From Methylocystis iwaonis (GTDB taxonomy: Bacteria; Pseudomonadota; Alphaproteobacteria; Rhizobiales; Beijerinckiaceae), in contig NZ_AP027142.1 in assembly GCF_027925385.1 (NCBI RefSeq), positions 3,248,501 through 3,312,500 of the forward strand: DNA of 64,000 nucleotides. Direction: 5' to 3'. Numbering within the stretch: the stretch's first letter is position 1; every line of letters starts with the position of its first letter. The translations under genes were made by a program, and so were the position numbers. Below are positions 29,258 to 38,566 of this stretch, in pieces. The notes below the pieces were generated by a model that was not told the origin of the DNA, did no database searches, and saw nothing but the letters and a program-made list of their open reading frames with translations.

Positions 29258-29809
29258 TCACTCTAAAGAAGATTTGAGCGCGGCGCGGCAGGTCCGGAAA
29301 GCCAGGCTGAGATGCTTACGCACCATCCTGTCGGAGATCTCTAATTTCCGCGCAATCTCGTGGAGGGGAACGTCTTCGTAGATATGAAGCTTGAAAACCT
29401 CCCGGCACCGCGGCGGCAGAGAGCTGACAGCCACGTCGAGGAGGCGGGATTTACGTTCATAATCCAGACGTTCGTCGGCGGGAGCATCTGCGGACGGCGC
29501 TTCGACCAGATAGTCGCCAAACTGGATATAGCCCGCCTCGGTTCTCCGGCGGCGCACAAAATCGCGCGCCAGATTAGTCGCGATCGTTTTTAGGAAGGCC
29601 GGCGGATCATTGATTCTCTCCGGCTTTTCCAGCCGGACGACTCGGACAAAGGTCTCTTGAAGAAGGTCCGGCGCGTCGGTCGAGCCGACCTTTCGCGTGA
29701 GGTAGCGGAGAAGGTCTCCTTGGCTCGAAAGGAAGACCTCACGAAGCGAATAAGCTTCCCCAACGGGAGCACGCGACTGCTCGCCGCTCGATGAAACGGT
29801 TGAAAACAC
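29258..29809 (-). CDS. FecI-type ECF sigma factor
   Basis: 183 residues from a GTG start at 29809 (GGGAG 7-8 nt upstream). Sigma region 2 is seen at about 25-90 (DLLRYLTRKVGSTDAPDLLQ, ETFVRVVR, FLKTIATNLARDFVRRRR). Region 4 is at about 120-175 (SLPPRCREVFKLHIYEDVPL, HEIARKLEISDRMVRKHLS). It directs RNA polymerase to promoters of a cell-surface-signalled regulon. Likely partners are FecR (25490) and the STN receptor (19305), though fecI and fecR are unusually 2.8 kb apart. It lies downstream of the DUF2946-like gene (76 bp) and upstream of mbnP (266 bp). Confidence 0.92.
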   Translation of the reverse strand: MFSTVSSSGEQSRAPVGEAYSLREVFLSSQGDLLRYLTRKVGSTDAPDLLQETFVRVVRLEKPERINDPPAFLKTIATNLARDFVRRRRTEAGYIQFGDYLVEAPSADAPADERLDYERKSRLLDVAVSSLPPRCREVFKLHIYEDVPLHEIARKLEISDRMVRKHLSLAFRTCRAALKSSLE

Positions 29810-29885
29810 GTTGCTTCTCCCTGACGGCGCTGTCGGCCGCGAGAACCGAAATTATCTTGCGCAGACTCTGGCTGCGTTCGGTCGA

Positions 29886-30326
29886 TCAGGAGAAGAAGGG
29901 TGGCGCGCGAGACGACCAGCTATTCAACCGGCCCGGGATGGGCCAGGGTTCGTCCAAGAGGCCATAAGCGGCGATTTGGCGCTCGGGGAATAAGTCCAGG
30001 ATAGCGAAGCAAGTGACCGCGAACGCCAGAGCAGACGCCGCGCGGCCGTTCGCCAAACAATGGTCGCGGCATTTGGAATGATGACTATCGCCATGCGCCG
30101 GAGCGGCGTTATCGCCCTCCAGGCTGCACAAGGCGGCGGCTTCCGAGGATGCGTATAGACCGATGACCCCGGAAAGCTTTATCGCTCCCGCTAATGACGC
30201 GAGCTGAAGCATAAAAATAGATAGCGTGGCGCAAGCGATAAACGCGCGCCGAAAGCTGCTGTATTTTATCTGCCGCCAAGCCATCGCCCCTAAAATGGCC
30301 GAAGTCTGTAGAGTGTCAAGCTCCAT
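29886..30326 (-). CDS. DUF2946-like membrane/exported protein
   Basis: About 146 residues from ATG at 30326; starts at 30497 and 30284 are alternatives. Hydrophobic segments occur at FIACATLSIFMLQLASLAGA and RAASALAFAVTCFAI. Between them lies a Cys/His cluster (ALCSLEGD, AHGDSHHSKCRDHC). The C-terminus is SWSSRAPPFFS. The Cys/His loop and SRAPP tail are typical of the DUF2946 family, which sits beside copper receptors and copper regulons in proteobacteria. Upstream of the FecI-type gene on the same strand, it probably shares its transcript. It is a distant relative of the gene at 17888. Function unknown; copper binding inferred. Confidence 0.7.
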   Translation of the reverse strand: MELDTLQTSAILGAMAWRQIKYSSFRRAFIACATLSIFMLQLASLAGAIKLSGVIGLYASSEAAALCSLEGDNAAPAHGDSHHSKCRDHCLANGRAASALAFAVTCFAILDLFPERQIAAYGLLDEPWPIPGRLNSWSSRAPPFFS

Positions 30327-30846
30327 GGTCGCGCTTGTCCTATCCACCCTTTGCATTTGGATAAGGCTCTGAAAATCACGCCTTTCAGCGACCGTCGGCG
30401 TGAAATCTGGAACGCGGACGAAACCTTGGCGGTTAGGACAATGAAAGATCGTGACGCGGTCGATCGAGCGGCCCGAGAACTCGTCCAACCCGAGCATTAA
30501 GACAATCCGGCAACTTATAGTTTAATCTTTTCATTAGGGGCCATCCCGGCCGTGACCGCGGCTACAGCGCTTCCGCAAAAGAGATACTAGAAGTCCGCTT
30601 GATTGGTTCGGGGTCGTTCCGGACGCTCGCGCAGCGAGCGATCGGGAATGACAAGCGCCAGTGCGAGCTATTCCCGGAAATGGCATGATAGACTTTCGCG
30701 AAAAGAACGCGCTCCAGCTTTTTGACTCTACGCCATTTCTCATCGCTTGTATGAATCCACGCCAGCGGAAAGCCCGCTAGGGCGCCGCCGGAAACAATTT
30801 CGCATGGGCAGGGTTGTTCCCGCGTCTCAACTTGCGGAGAAGCCTC
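30327..30846. other. Divergent intergenic region with repeat copy D
   Basis: This 520-bp gap lies between the leftward DUF2946-like/sigma genes and the rightward csp gene, so it should carry both promoters. It includes repeat copy D (30591-30683). Short inverted arms TATCCA/TGGATA lie just ahead of the DUF2946-like gene (about 30334-30357). No further gene is supported. Confidence 0.5.
30591..30683. repeat. Dispersed palindromic repeat, copy D
   Basis: A short copy: CCGCTTGATTGGTTCGG, the palindrome GGACGCTCGCGCAGCGAGCG, ATCGGGAATGACAAGC and the tail GTGCGAGCTATTCCCGGAAA. It matches the ends of copy A, with the internal module missing. Confidence 0.7.
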
Positions 30847-31257
30847 ATGCACACTCAGGAGATCATCGGGACGCATCCAGACGTAAAGGGGCAGACCAAC
30901 CAAGCCCTGATCCGCGCGATCGAGGAATGCTACGACTGCGGACAGAGCTGCATTTCCTGCGCCGACGCTTGTATCGGGGAGCAAGAGGTCACGCGCCTCA
31001 GGCAGTGCATCCGCCTCAACCTCGATTGCGCGGACATTTGCTTTGCAGCCGGGGCGATTGCAACGCGCCGCACGGGAAGCAATGAGGAGATCATCCGTTC
31101 CACGCTGGAGAACTGCATGCTGGCCTGCCGCCTCTGCGCAGACGAATGCCAGAAGCACGCGCAGTCGCATGAGCATTGCCGTATCTGCGCGGAGGCCTGT
31201 CAGAGCTGCGAGCAAGCGTGCCAGCAAGCGGTTCAGACCCTCGGCGCCACGCACTGA
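30847..31257 (+). CDS. csp3: Csp3-type cytosolic copper-storage protein (four-helix bundle)
   Basis: 136 residues from ATG at 30847 (GGAG 7 nt upstream). It has 17 Cys, at 28, 31, 35, 38, 42, 54, 61, 65, 90, 94, 97, 101, 111, 114, 118, 121 and 125. Most are spaced C-x2-3-C as expected along the inside of a four-helix bundle. His104, His108 and His110 may guard the open end. Csp proteins bind many Cu(I) ions in the bundle core. There is no signal peptide or Tat motif, so it is the cytosolic (Csp3) form, not the exported Csp1. It is a single gene divergent from the sigma-factor cluster and fits the copper theme. The in-frame start at 30814 has no better ribosome site. Confidence 0.9.
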   Translation: MHTQEIIGTHPDVKGQTNQALIRAIEECYDCGQSCISCADACIGEQEVTRLRQCIRLNLDCADICFAAGAIATRRTGSNEEIIRSTLENCMLACRLCADECQKHAQSHEHCRICAEACQSCEQACQQAVQTLGATH

Positions 31258-31290
31258 AGCGAGCGCGCGCGGAGTGAGCGGCGCTACGCG

Positions 31291-32499
31291 TCAGCGTTCG
31301 TGTAGCGCCTCTTGCCCTTTCAATATCGGTTTGAGCAAATAGTCGAGCACGGTTTTCTTGCCGGTCTGAATATTGACGTCGGCGACCATTCCGGGCTTGA
31401 TCGGGAGGGGGCCGTCCGGACCCTGCAACGCAGCCGTGTCGGTGAGCACGCGGACTCTATAATAGGGGTCGGCGTCCTTCCGCGTCTCGTCCTTGAGGGT
31501 GTCGGCGCTGATAAACACAAGCTCTCCGGTGAGCATCCCGTAGATCGTGTAATCATAAGCCGTGATTTTGACATTGGCGCGCTGACCCGTATGCAGGAAG
31601 GCGACGTCCTGGGGCCTGATTTCGGCTTCGACATAGAGCTGATCGTCGAGCGGCACGATTTCCATGATGGTCTCGCCGGGAGAGACGACGCCGCCGCGCG
31701 TCGTCACTTTCAAATTCTTGACGATGCCGCGCACTGGCGATTTCAGCACGGCATGGGTGAGCGCGTCGCGTTTCTGTTCGCGCTGCTGCGTCAGGCTCGC
31801 AAGCTCGGCGCTCTTTTTGGTGATCTGGTCGTTGATTTCCTGAAAGTAGGAATTGCGGGCTTCCGCCAGTTGCCCCTTCAGATCGGCCAGCGTCCGCTCG
31901 AGCTCGATCTGTTTCAACCTGCTCGAAGCGCCCCGCTCCACCATCGGCTTGAGCAGTTCGAGCTGTCGGGAGGTCAGTCCGATGCGTTCGTCGAGCGAAG
32001 AAACTGCTTCCGAAAAATGTTGCCGCCGCGCATTGAAGAGGCTGATTTCGCCTCGGATGATCTCGTCGTTGGCCTTTACGTCCCGGTTGAAGTCGATGTG
32101 ATCGGCGCCGCTCAGCTCCGCGTAAAGCCGGCTCAACGCGGCCTTCAAAGCGATCGTCTGGCCGTCGAGATCCTGATAGGCGGCGCGGAACTGCGTATCT
32201 TCGATGACGGCGAGCTTCTGGCCGACCGCGACCTCCTCGCCTTCCTGAACGGCAAGGGACTCCAGGATTCCTCCTTGCAGACTTTGGATAACCTGGCTGC
32301 GGCTCAATGGCTCGACCTTCCCGGCGCCATTGGTGACCTCGTCGAGCGAGGCATTAGCCGCCCAGACCAAAAAAACCACGAGACCAAGCGCGGTGATCCA
32401 GAGAAGTGGCCGCGACATTCTGTAGCGATCGGAGGCTTCGTCCTCCATCGTAGCGGCGATCAGCGCAGCCGCATTGGCGCCGATGCGTTTCATGTCCAT
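31291..32499 (-). CDS. HlyD-family type I secretion membrane fusion protein
   Basis: 402 residues from ATG at 32499, overlapping the ABC gene stop as TGATG; the longer frame to 32691 is rejected. One N-terminal membrane helix (PLLWITALGLVVFLVWAANA) leads into a lipoyl half (VIQSLQGGILESLAVQEGEE). A long coiled-coil hairpin (about 120-270) follows, then the HlyD signature region (RGIVKNLKVTTRGGVVSPGE, VEAEIRPQDVAFLHTGQ) and the C-terminal PGMVADVNIQTGKKTVLDYL. It connects the ABC exporter to TolC in a type I system. The cognate cargo is very probably the giant adhesin upstream. Confidence 0.93.
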   Translation of the reverse strand: MDMKRIGANAAALIAATMEDEASDRYRMSRPLLWITALGLVVFLVWAANASLDEVTNGAGKVEPLSRSQVIQSLQGGILESLAVQEGEEVAVGQKLAVIEDTQFRAAYQDLDGQTIALKAALSRLYAELSGADHIDFNRDVKANDEIIRGEISLFNARRQHFSEAVSSLDERIGLTSRQLELLKPMVERGASSRLKQIELERTLADLKGQLAEARNSYFQEINDQITKKSAELASLTQQREQKRDALTHAVLKSPVRGIVKNLKVTTRGGVVSPGETIMEIVPLDDQLYVEAEIRPQDVAFLHTGQRANVKITAYDYTIYGMLTGELVFISADTLKDETRKDADPYYRVRVLTDTAALQGPDGPLPIKPGMVADVNIQTGKKTVLDYLLKPILKGQEALHER

Positions 32500-34697
32500 C
32501 ACTCGGCCTCCCTCGAGGGCTGTGGATGACGGGCCGGACCGACCGTGCGATTGGAGGCAAGCGCCGCGAGCACGCCCTCGACCGGCCCATGAGCGGCCGG
32601 GCGGCCCGCGTTGAGCACGATGGCGCGCTGCGTGAGGGCGAGCACCGGTTGGCGATGGGTGGCGACGACGAGCGTGCGGCCAGCGGCCCATTCCCTGATG
32701 CGGCTGATGAGCACGAGCTCCAACGCGTGGTCGATCGCCGCCGTCGGCTCGTCGAGCAGAACGATTCGCGGATCGCGCAGCCAGATGCGAGCGAGGCCGA
32801 CAGACTGCCGCTGCCCCCCGGAGACGCCACCGCCGCCTTCGGTGATCATCCGATCGAGGCCGAGAGGATGTTCCTGGACGAGCCCCTCCGCGCCGACGAA
32901 AGCCAGGGCTTCCAGCAATTCCTCGTCCTGCTTCGTCTCGAGCCCGAGGCGAAGATTGTCGCGTAAGGTTCCATGGAACAGCCGCACATCCTGCGGCAGA
33001 TAGGCCACCGATTTTCGTACATCCGCCGGGTCGATCTGCCTGATCTCCGCGCCGTCGAGCAGCAATTGCCCCTGCTGCACATGGTAAAGCCCAGCCATGA
33101 TCTTCAGCAGCGTGGATTTTCCAGATCCATTGGCGCCGAGCAGCGCGGTGGACGCGCCGGCTTCGAATGACAGCGCGGAAATCTGCAGCGCGGGGTTGCT
33201 GTCCTTATCATAGGTGAAAGCGACGTTCTCGAATCGATAATTGCCGGATAGCCGCGGCCTGTGCACAAATTTCCTGTCGGCTGGCCGATCGACTGGCGAC
33301 TCCATGAGCGCGTCGAGGCTGTCGAGCGCGGCGCGCATGTGCTGCCAGCGAGCAAAGATTCCGGCAAGCTGCGTCAGCGGCGCGATTGTCCGTGACGAGA
33401 GGATCGAGCAGGCCAGCAAGGCGCCGACCGTCATCTCGCCGTCGGCGATCCGATAGACGCCGACGACCATCACCAGCACATAGGCGATCTGCTGAACGGC
33501 GGTCGCGGAGAACATCAGCACGCTGGAGATAGTGCGCATACGCACGCCGTTTTGCGCGAGCAACGCCGTATATTCTTCCCACAACCGCTGGAAACGGCCT
33601 TCCGCTTGTGTCGATTTGACCGTTTCGATGCCGGAGAGCGCCTCCATGAGCAGCCCGTGGCGGACGGCGCCTTCGCGCAAGTGCTGTTGCGATAGCGCGG
33701 AAATCGGCCATTGCGCGATGACGCCGGGGACGACAATCAGCGGGACGGCGCAGGCAAGGACAATAGCGATCGGTCCGCCGATATAGGCGACAATGACGAT
33801 GAACAAGACGAGGAAGGGAATGTCGCTCAGCGCGCCGATCGTCGCCGAGGTAAAAAACTCGCGCACCGCGTCCATTTCGCGGAGCTGACTGGCGAAAGAG
33901 CCAACCGATCGAGGCCGGGCTTCCAGCCGCAGGCCAAGCGCCCTTTCGAAAAGGCGCGCCGATAGAGTGAGGTCCAGCCGGCGGCCGGCGACGTCCATCA
34001 GATGCGCGCGCAAGATCCGCATGACGGTCTCGAGGACGATCGCCAGACCGACGCCCAGAGCGAGCACCCACAGAGTTGCGAAAGACAAATTTGGGACGAC
34101 GCGATCATAGACCTGCTTGGCGAACAGCGAGGTGGCGATGGCGAGGAGATTGGCGATGCCCGCTGCAAAAGCGACTTCCAGGAAATTCGGCCAGTAACGC
34201 TTGATTTCATCCCAGAACCAATGTTTGTCCGGTGCGTCTCCAAACCCGTCGGCGCGCGAGTCGCGCCGCGCCAAAGGCGCGGCAAGGACAACAAGGCCGC
34301 TGTGGCGCGCCATCAGACTCTCGACCGGCGCCGACATTTCGCGCGTGGGCAAATCGGGCAGGACGATCTTTGCTTTGCCCTCCTTGACGCTGAGCAGCGC
34401 GGCCACGGAACCATCCTTCATCAGGAGCAGCACGGGCAGAAACCCCGAGACGATCGCGCTGATGTCCTTGCGGCGAACCTGGACGTCGAGGTCCACGCGG
34501 GCGCCGGCGCGGCGGAGCAGACCGGGGGTGAGGCGCCCGCCGTCGAGCGGCAGACCCGCCGTTAATTCCGAGGCGCTCGCTGGGCGATTGTAGAGTTGGC
34601 AAAGCAGCAGCAGCCCGTCCAGCAAAGGGTCCTGCGCGTCGGAGTCGCGCATGCGGGGGGCGGCCTTGATCGACTGAACCTTTCCCGGCTCGGTCAT
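32499..34697 (-). CDS. Type I secretion ABC transporter/permease
   Basis: 732 residues. The N-terminal part (about 20-130) looks like a C39-like domain without an evident catalytic Cys/His pair; such domains tether cargo and do not cleave it. Transmembrane helices lie at about 165-430 (FLEVAFAAGIANLLAIATSL, FLVLFIVIVAYIGGPIAIVL). The ATPase has Walker A GANGSGKST (about 523), signature VSGGQRQSVGLAR, Walker B RIVLLDEPTAAID and switch ATHRQP. It energises export of the adhesin. Overlaps tolC by 4 bp and hlyD by 1 bp, so the three export genes form one coupled unit. The signature Gln-Ser departure from LSGGQ is minor. Confidence 0.93.
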   Translation of the reverse strand: MTEPGKVQSIKAAPRMRDSDAQDPLLDGLLLLCQLYNRPASASELTAGLPLDGGRLTPGLLRRAGARVDLDVQVRRKDISAIVSGFLPVLLLMKDGSVAALLSVKEGKAKIVLPDLPTREMSAPVESLMARHSGLVVLAAPLARRDSRADGFGDAPDKHWFWDEIKRYWPNFLEVAFAAGIANLLAIATSLFAKQVYDRVVPNLSFATLWVLALGVGLAIVLETVMRILRAHLMDVAGRRLDLTLSARLFERALGLRLEARPRSVGSFASQLREMDAVREFFTSATIGALSDIPFLVLFIVIVAYIGGPIAIVLACAVPLIVVPGVIAQWPISALSQQHLREGAVRHGLLMEALSGIETVKSTQAEGRFQRLWEEYTALLAQNGVRMRTISSVLMFSATAVQQIAYVLVMVVGVYRIADGEMTVGALLACSILSSRTIAPLTQLAGIFARWQHMRAALDSLDALMESPVDRPADRKFVHRPRLSGNYRFENVAFTYDKDSNPALQISALSFEAGASTALLGANGSGKSTLLKIMAGLYHVQQGQLLLDGAEIRQIDPADVRKSVAYLPQDVRLFHGTLRDNLRLGLETKQDEELLEALAFVGAEGLVQEHPLGLDRMITEGGGGVSGGQRQSVGLARIWLRDPRIVLLDEPTAAIDHALELVLISRIREWAAGRTLVVATHRQPVLALTQRAIVLNAGRPAAHGPVEGVLAALASNRTVGPARHPQPSREAE

Positions 34698-36097
34698 TTC
34701 TTCTGCTCCCCGGCGGCGATGTCGAGCAACTGCAGGAGCCTGCCGAGCGCGCTCGCCGCCGAATATTGCAGATCGGAAATCGCATATCGCGCTTCGGCGC
34801 CGTTGCGCTCGATGCGATAAACGTCCCCCTGAACCGATGCGAGATCGGTGAGCGTGCGTTCTCCGAGCAGGAACTGATCTTCATAGATTTTGCGCAGCGC
34901 CTTGGCTTTACGCAGTTGCGCCTCGAGAATACTCACTTGGCTGCGCAGGGTCGGCGCCTTGTCCTGAAAGGCGCGGACATCCTCCACTGCCTTGCGAATA
35001 GTCGTCTCGGCCGCCCATTGCGCGCTGTCGGCCTGCAGGTGAGCGGCCTCGACACGCTTGAAGTTGCTCAGCCCGACGAAGGTCGGCGCAACGAGCCGCA
35101 GACCCACGCCCGCGTCGGTCGTGCGCGTGTAGGGGTACTGCGAGTTGGCGTAGGAATTGTTCGGATATTGTCGCACGAAGCCTTCCGCGGTGAGCTTGGG
35201 AAAGAGCTCCGCTTTCGCAGAAGCCACGGCATGTTCCGCCGCCCTGCCCTTCGCCAGCGAAGCGGAAGCGGCCGGCGCCAGAGAGGCTTCGGCTCTGACA
35301 TCCGTTATGTCGCCAAGCGCGAGATTGAGGTCTGGGATATCTGCGAGCTGCTTCGGCTCATATCCGACTTTCGACAGGAAAACGCTGCGGGCGTTGCGCA
35401 ACTGCCCGTTGACGTTTTCGAGCTCCGACGCCGCCTCCGACTGGTGAACGCCGGCGAGCTCGACCTCGCTGTGGTCGCCGACGCCGCCCTTCGCGCGTTC
35501 CTTCGCGAGTTTGGTGAAGCGCTCATGGGCGGAAAGATTATCCTGAGCGGCGCGAACGATCGCCTCGTTACGCTTGACGGATATGTATGCCTGCGCCGCT
35601 TCGAGCGCGGCCTTCTCGTGCTCCGCCGCGAGCTCCAATCCGGCCGCTTCGCTTTCCGCATGGGCGCGATCGACGTCGGCGTCGGTCTTTCCCCAATCGT
35701 AGAGCGGCTGGCTCACGGTGAACTGGAAATCCGGCAGGCCGGCGACGCCGAGATTGCGGTAGGCCGAATGTTTTATGCCGCCCGCGGAGCCCTGCAGCGT
35801 CGGCTGATAGCCAGCCCGCGCAATATCGATGTTGACGCCCGACAAGGCAAGCTGCGAGCCGGCGCGCCGAACGCTCGAGCTGTAATCGAGCGCAGCCGAA
35901 ACGGCGCCGCGCATCGTATCGAGGCTGAGGGGGCGATCCGCAACGAGGGGCGGGGCCGGAGCCTCCTTTTTGGCGACGACCTTCTCGCTCGCCACGGCGC
36001 GCGTCACAACTGCGGCGGCCATCTCAGGCGGCGTGTCATTGCCGACGCTGGAGCAGCCGTGAAGCGCGACGGCGACAAGAAGACTGTCAATCAGCAT
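34694..36097 (-). CDS. TolC-family outer-membrane protein of type I system, start abutting IS21
   Basis: 467 residues. TolC-like repeats are seen (YQPTLQGSAGGIKHSAYRN, QPLYDWGKTDADVDRAHAES, QFLLGERTLTDLASVQGDVYR), typical of LapE/BapB-type exporters. The apparent ATG (36097) is the first codon outside the IS element. The start MLIDSLLVAVALHGCSS resembles a lipoprotein signal (LHGC) but lacks the usual basic n-region, and no good ribosome site precedes it. I infer that the insertion removed or displaced the natural 5' end and promoter. If so, export may be reduced or IS-driven. The stop overlaps the ABC gene by 4 bp. Confidence 0.85.
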   Translation of the reverse strand: MLIDSLLVAVALHGCSSVGNDTPPEMAAAVVTRAVASEKVVAKKEAPAPPLVADRPLSLDTMRGAVSAALDYSSSVRRAGSQLALSGVNIDIARAGYQPTLQGSAGGIKHSAYRNLGVAGLPDFQFTVSQPLYDWGKTDADVDRAHAESEAAGLELAAEHEKAALEAAQAYISVKRNEAIVRAAQDNLSAHERFTKLAKERAKGGVGDHSEVELAGVHQSEAASELENVNGQLRNARSVFLSKVGYEPKQLADIPDLNLALGDITDVRAEASLAPAASASLAKGRAAEHAVASAKAELFPKLTAEGFVRQYPNNSYANSQYPYTRTTDAGVGLRLVAPTFVGLSNFKRVEAAHLQADSAQWAAETTIRKAVEDVRAFQDKAPTLRSQVSILEAQLRKAKALRKIYEDQFLLGERTLTDLASVQGDVYRIERNGAEARYAISDLQYSAASALGRLLQLLDIAAGEQKK

Positions 36098-36150
36098 TGA
36101 AATGGGACCCCAGCTCGGCGCCGAAAAGGGACCCCTTTTGCGAAGCGGTT

Positions 36151-36213
36151 CTGCGGTTATCGGCGTGACGGAGGGAGGGCGTAGCCCGACCGGAGTTACG
36201 CCGATAACCGCAG
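36151..36213. repeat. Long hairpin inside the IS21 left end
   Basis: Perfect 16-bp arms CTGCGGTTATCGGCGT and ACGCCGATAACCGCAG flank a 31-nt loop between the istB stop and the left terminus. It may block read-through into or out of the element, or be a remnant of a nested palindromic repeat. Confidence 0.6.
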
Positions 36214-36235
36214 CGGCCTGAATGGGGCGACGGCG

Positions 36236-36967
36236 TCAGGCGCGGTTTTTGAAGCGCCAGCTTTCGTTGCCGGTTTCGACGATGTCGCAGTGATGGGTGA
36301 GGCGATCGAGCAGCGCGGTCGTCATCTTGGCGTCGACGAAGACGCTGGGCCATTCGCCGAAGGCGAGATTGGTGGTGACGATCACCGAGGTGCGCTCATA
36401 GAGCCGGCTGACGAGGTGGAACAGGAGCTGGCCGCCCGCCTGCGCGAAGGGCAGATAGCCGAGTTCGTCGAGAACAACGAAGTCCATGCGGGTGAGGTAG
36501 TCGGCGATGCGCCCCTGGCGTCCAGCGCGGGTCTCCGCCTCGAGGCGATTGACGAGATCGACCGTATTGAAGAAGCGCCCGCGCAGGCCGGCGCGAATGC
36601 AGCTTCGGGCAATGGCGATGGCGAGATGCGTCTTGCCAGTTCCTGTGCCGCCGACGAGAACAATGTTTCGCTGCTGACCGACGAAGGCCCCGCTGGCGAG
36701 ATCGCGCACCAGGGTTTCGTTGACTGTCGCCCCGTCGAAGTCGAAGTCGTCGATGTCTTTCGCCAAGGGCAGCTTGGCGATCGTCATCTGATATTTGATC
36801 GAGCGGGCGTGCTTTTCGGCGATTTCGGCTTTGAGAAGGTCGCCCACGATCTGCGGCGGCTCATGCTGCCGCTTGATGCCCGTCGCCATCACCTCGTCGT
36901 AAGCGCTCCTCATGCCATGGAGCTTGAGTTCTCCCATCAAATCGAAGATTTGCGTGCGTTCCATCAT
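36236..36967 (-). CDS. istB: IS21 ATP-binding helper protein IstB
   Basis: 243 residues from the ATG at 36967, overlapping the istA stop as TGATG. AAA+ ATPase with Walker A ([14 protein letters not shown]), Walker B-like [12 protein letters not shown] and sensor region [12 protein letters not shown]. The N-terminus ([18 protein letters not shown]) is the usual IstB helical domain. It assists IstA in target selection and strand transfer. It is intact in length. Confidence 0.95.
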   Translation of the reverse strand: MMERTQIFDLMGELKLHGMRSAYDEVMATGIKRQHEPPQIVGDLLKAEIAEKHARSIKYQMTIAKLPLAKDIDDFDFDGATVNETLVRDLASGAFVGQQRNIVLVGGTGTGKTHLAIAIARSCIRAGLRGRFFNTVDLVNRLEAETRAGRQGRIADYLTRMDFVVLDELGYLPFAQAGGQLLFHLVSRLYERTSVIVTTNLAFGEWPSVFVDAKMTTALLDRLTHHCDIVETGNESWRFKNRA

Positions 36968-38466
36968 CAGCCCGAACTCCTCAGTTGGTCGTATCTTGCG
37001 CAATCGGCGAGAGGGGCGTGCCGGAGCGTCAGGGCGTCCGGCGTGAGGATGGTCAGCGGCGGGCCGGGATCGCGGCGACGCGCCAGAATGTTGAGAATGA
37101 CGTCGGCGGAATGAACGCCCTGATCAGCCGCCTCGGTGCAGGCGGCTTCGACCGCTGGCAGTCCGTCGTCGAGAACGGCGGCGAGGATTTTCACCATCTG
37201 CCGATCGCCGTCGGCGGAGCCCGCGAGCTTGCGGCGGATCTTCTCCATGGCGGACGGCAGCACCCAGTCCTTGAACGGCGCGCCGTTCCTCAGGGCGCCC
37301 GGCTTCCTCGCCAGCACGGGCACGTAATGCCAAGGGTCATAGGCCGTCTCGTCTCGGCCAAAGCGCCTACGGTGTTCGGCGACGACAATCCCGTCCTGCC
37401 GAATGATGATGCGGTCGGCATAGGCCTGGACTTCGACGGGCCGGCCCACGGCGCTGGCCTTCACCGAGTATTTGTTGCTGTCGAAGCGGACCAGGCAGGT
37501 CTTCGACACCGCCGCGCTCACCGCATGGAAGCCGTCGAAGCGGCCCCGCAACGGCACGAGCTTTGGGCGCTCCTCCTCGAAGGCCTCCCAGATTGTTTTA
37601 TCGGCAATCTCGGGATGGCGATGCGCTTTGGCGTAGGCGACGCATTTGTCGAGCAGCCAGGCGTTCAACTCGTCGTAACTCTTAAACCTCAGACGCGGCG
37701 TGAAGAAGCGCTCGCGCACCAAGCCGACCTGGTTTTCGACCTGGCCTTTCTCCCAGCCAGACGCCGGCGTGCAGGCCACGGGCTCGACGAGGTAATGCCC
37801 GCACATCTGGAGGAAGCGGCGGTTGTATTGCCGCTCCTTGCCGACGAAGATCGTCTCCACCGCCGTCTTCATGTTGTCGTAGATGCCGCGCGCGCAAGCG
37901 CCCTTGAAAAAGGCGAAGGCGCGATCGTGCGCGTCGAACACCATCTCTTGCGTCTCGCGCGGATAGGCGCGGACGAACGGCATGCGGCTATGGCAAAGCC
38001 GCATGTGGGCGACCTTCACGGTCACCGTCGCGCCGTTCAGCACGACGACTTCGTGGCTCCAGTCGAACTGATAGGCCTCGCCCGGGGAAAAGGTCAGCGG
38101 CACATAGGCCTGGGCCAGGGCGGCGCCGCGTTCCTTGCGCCAGTTTTTCGCGTAGCGGCGGACAGCGTCGTAGCTTCCGTCATAGCCAATCCCGCGCAGC
38201 TCCTCGTAAAGCCGGACAAGCGTCAGCCGTTCCCGAGGCGCCTTTGCCTCGTTCTCCGATAGGAGCCCTTCCAGTTGCTCCCGCCAGGGGCCAATCTTGG
38301 GAAGCGGCTGCGTCTCGCGTTCGTAGCGGAACTCCGTCGCGTCCGACCGAACGACCTTGCGCACCACCTTCCGCGACACGCGCAGCTCGCGACAGATCTC
38401 CTTGATCGGCTTCTTCTGGGAAAAATAGGCGCGCCGTATCTTCGCAATCGTTTCCACAACCAGCAT
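36967..38466 (-). CDS. istA: IS21 transposase IstA
   Basis: 499 residues. Helix-turn-helix N-terminus ([20 protein letters not shown]) and an integrase core with the DDE residues in place: Asp135 (YQFDWSHE), Asp197 (GIYDNMKTA) and Glu244 (KGQVENQVG). The C-terminal part includes a Mu-type beta domain ([20 protein letters not shown]). No frameshift or stop is seen, so the element may still be active. Translationally coupled to istB. Confidence 0.95.
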   Translation of the reverse strand: MLVVETIAKIRRAYFSQKKPIKEICRELRVSRKVVRKVVRSDATEFRYERETQPLPKIGPWREQLEGLLSENEAKAPRERLTLVRLYEELRGIGYDGSYDAVRRYAKNWRKERGAALAQAYVPLTFSPGEAYQFDWSHEVVVLNGATVTVKVAHMRLCHSRMPFVRAYPRETQEMVFDAHDRAFAFFKGACARGIYDNMKTAVETIFVGKERQYNRRFLQMCGHYLVEPVACTPASGWEKGQVENQVGLVRERFFTPRLRFKSYDELNAWLLDKCVAYAKAHRHPEIADKTIWEAFEEERPKLVPLRGRFDGFHAVSAAVSKTCLVRFDSNKYSVKASAVGRPVEVQAYADRIIIRQDGIVVAEHRRRFGRDETAYDPWHYVPVLARKPGALRNGAPFKDWVLPSAMEKIRRKLAGSADGDRQMVKILAAVLDDGLPAVEAACTEAADQGVHSADVILNILARRRDPGPPLTILTPDALTLRHAPLADCARYDQLRSSG

Positions 38467-38566
38467 CCCAACCCCGGCCTCCCTCGAAAAAGGAGGCCAA
38501 TGTGGACCCTCAGCCCCGGGGTCCCGATTGGATGCCGATCACCCCGAAAACGGGGTCCTTATTCCA

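Larger units (their letters stand above)
36098..38566 (-). mobile_element. IS21-family insertion sequence
   Basis: About 2.47 kb with istA and istB in the order and overlap typical of IS21. Ends: left TGAAATGGGACCCC (36098) with a second GGGACCCC at 36128-36135. The right end, read inward, is TGGAATAAGGACCCC from 38566, with a second GGGACCCC at 38518-38525. Both termini start with TG and carry repeated GGGACCCC sites, as in the family. No clear target duplication is visible (left flank ATCAGCAT, right flank CGCCGATT). It separates the adhesin gene from its exporter genes. Confidence 0.88.
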
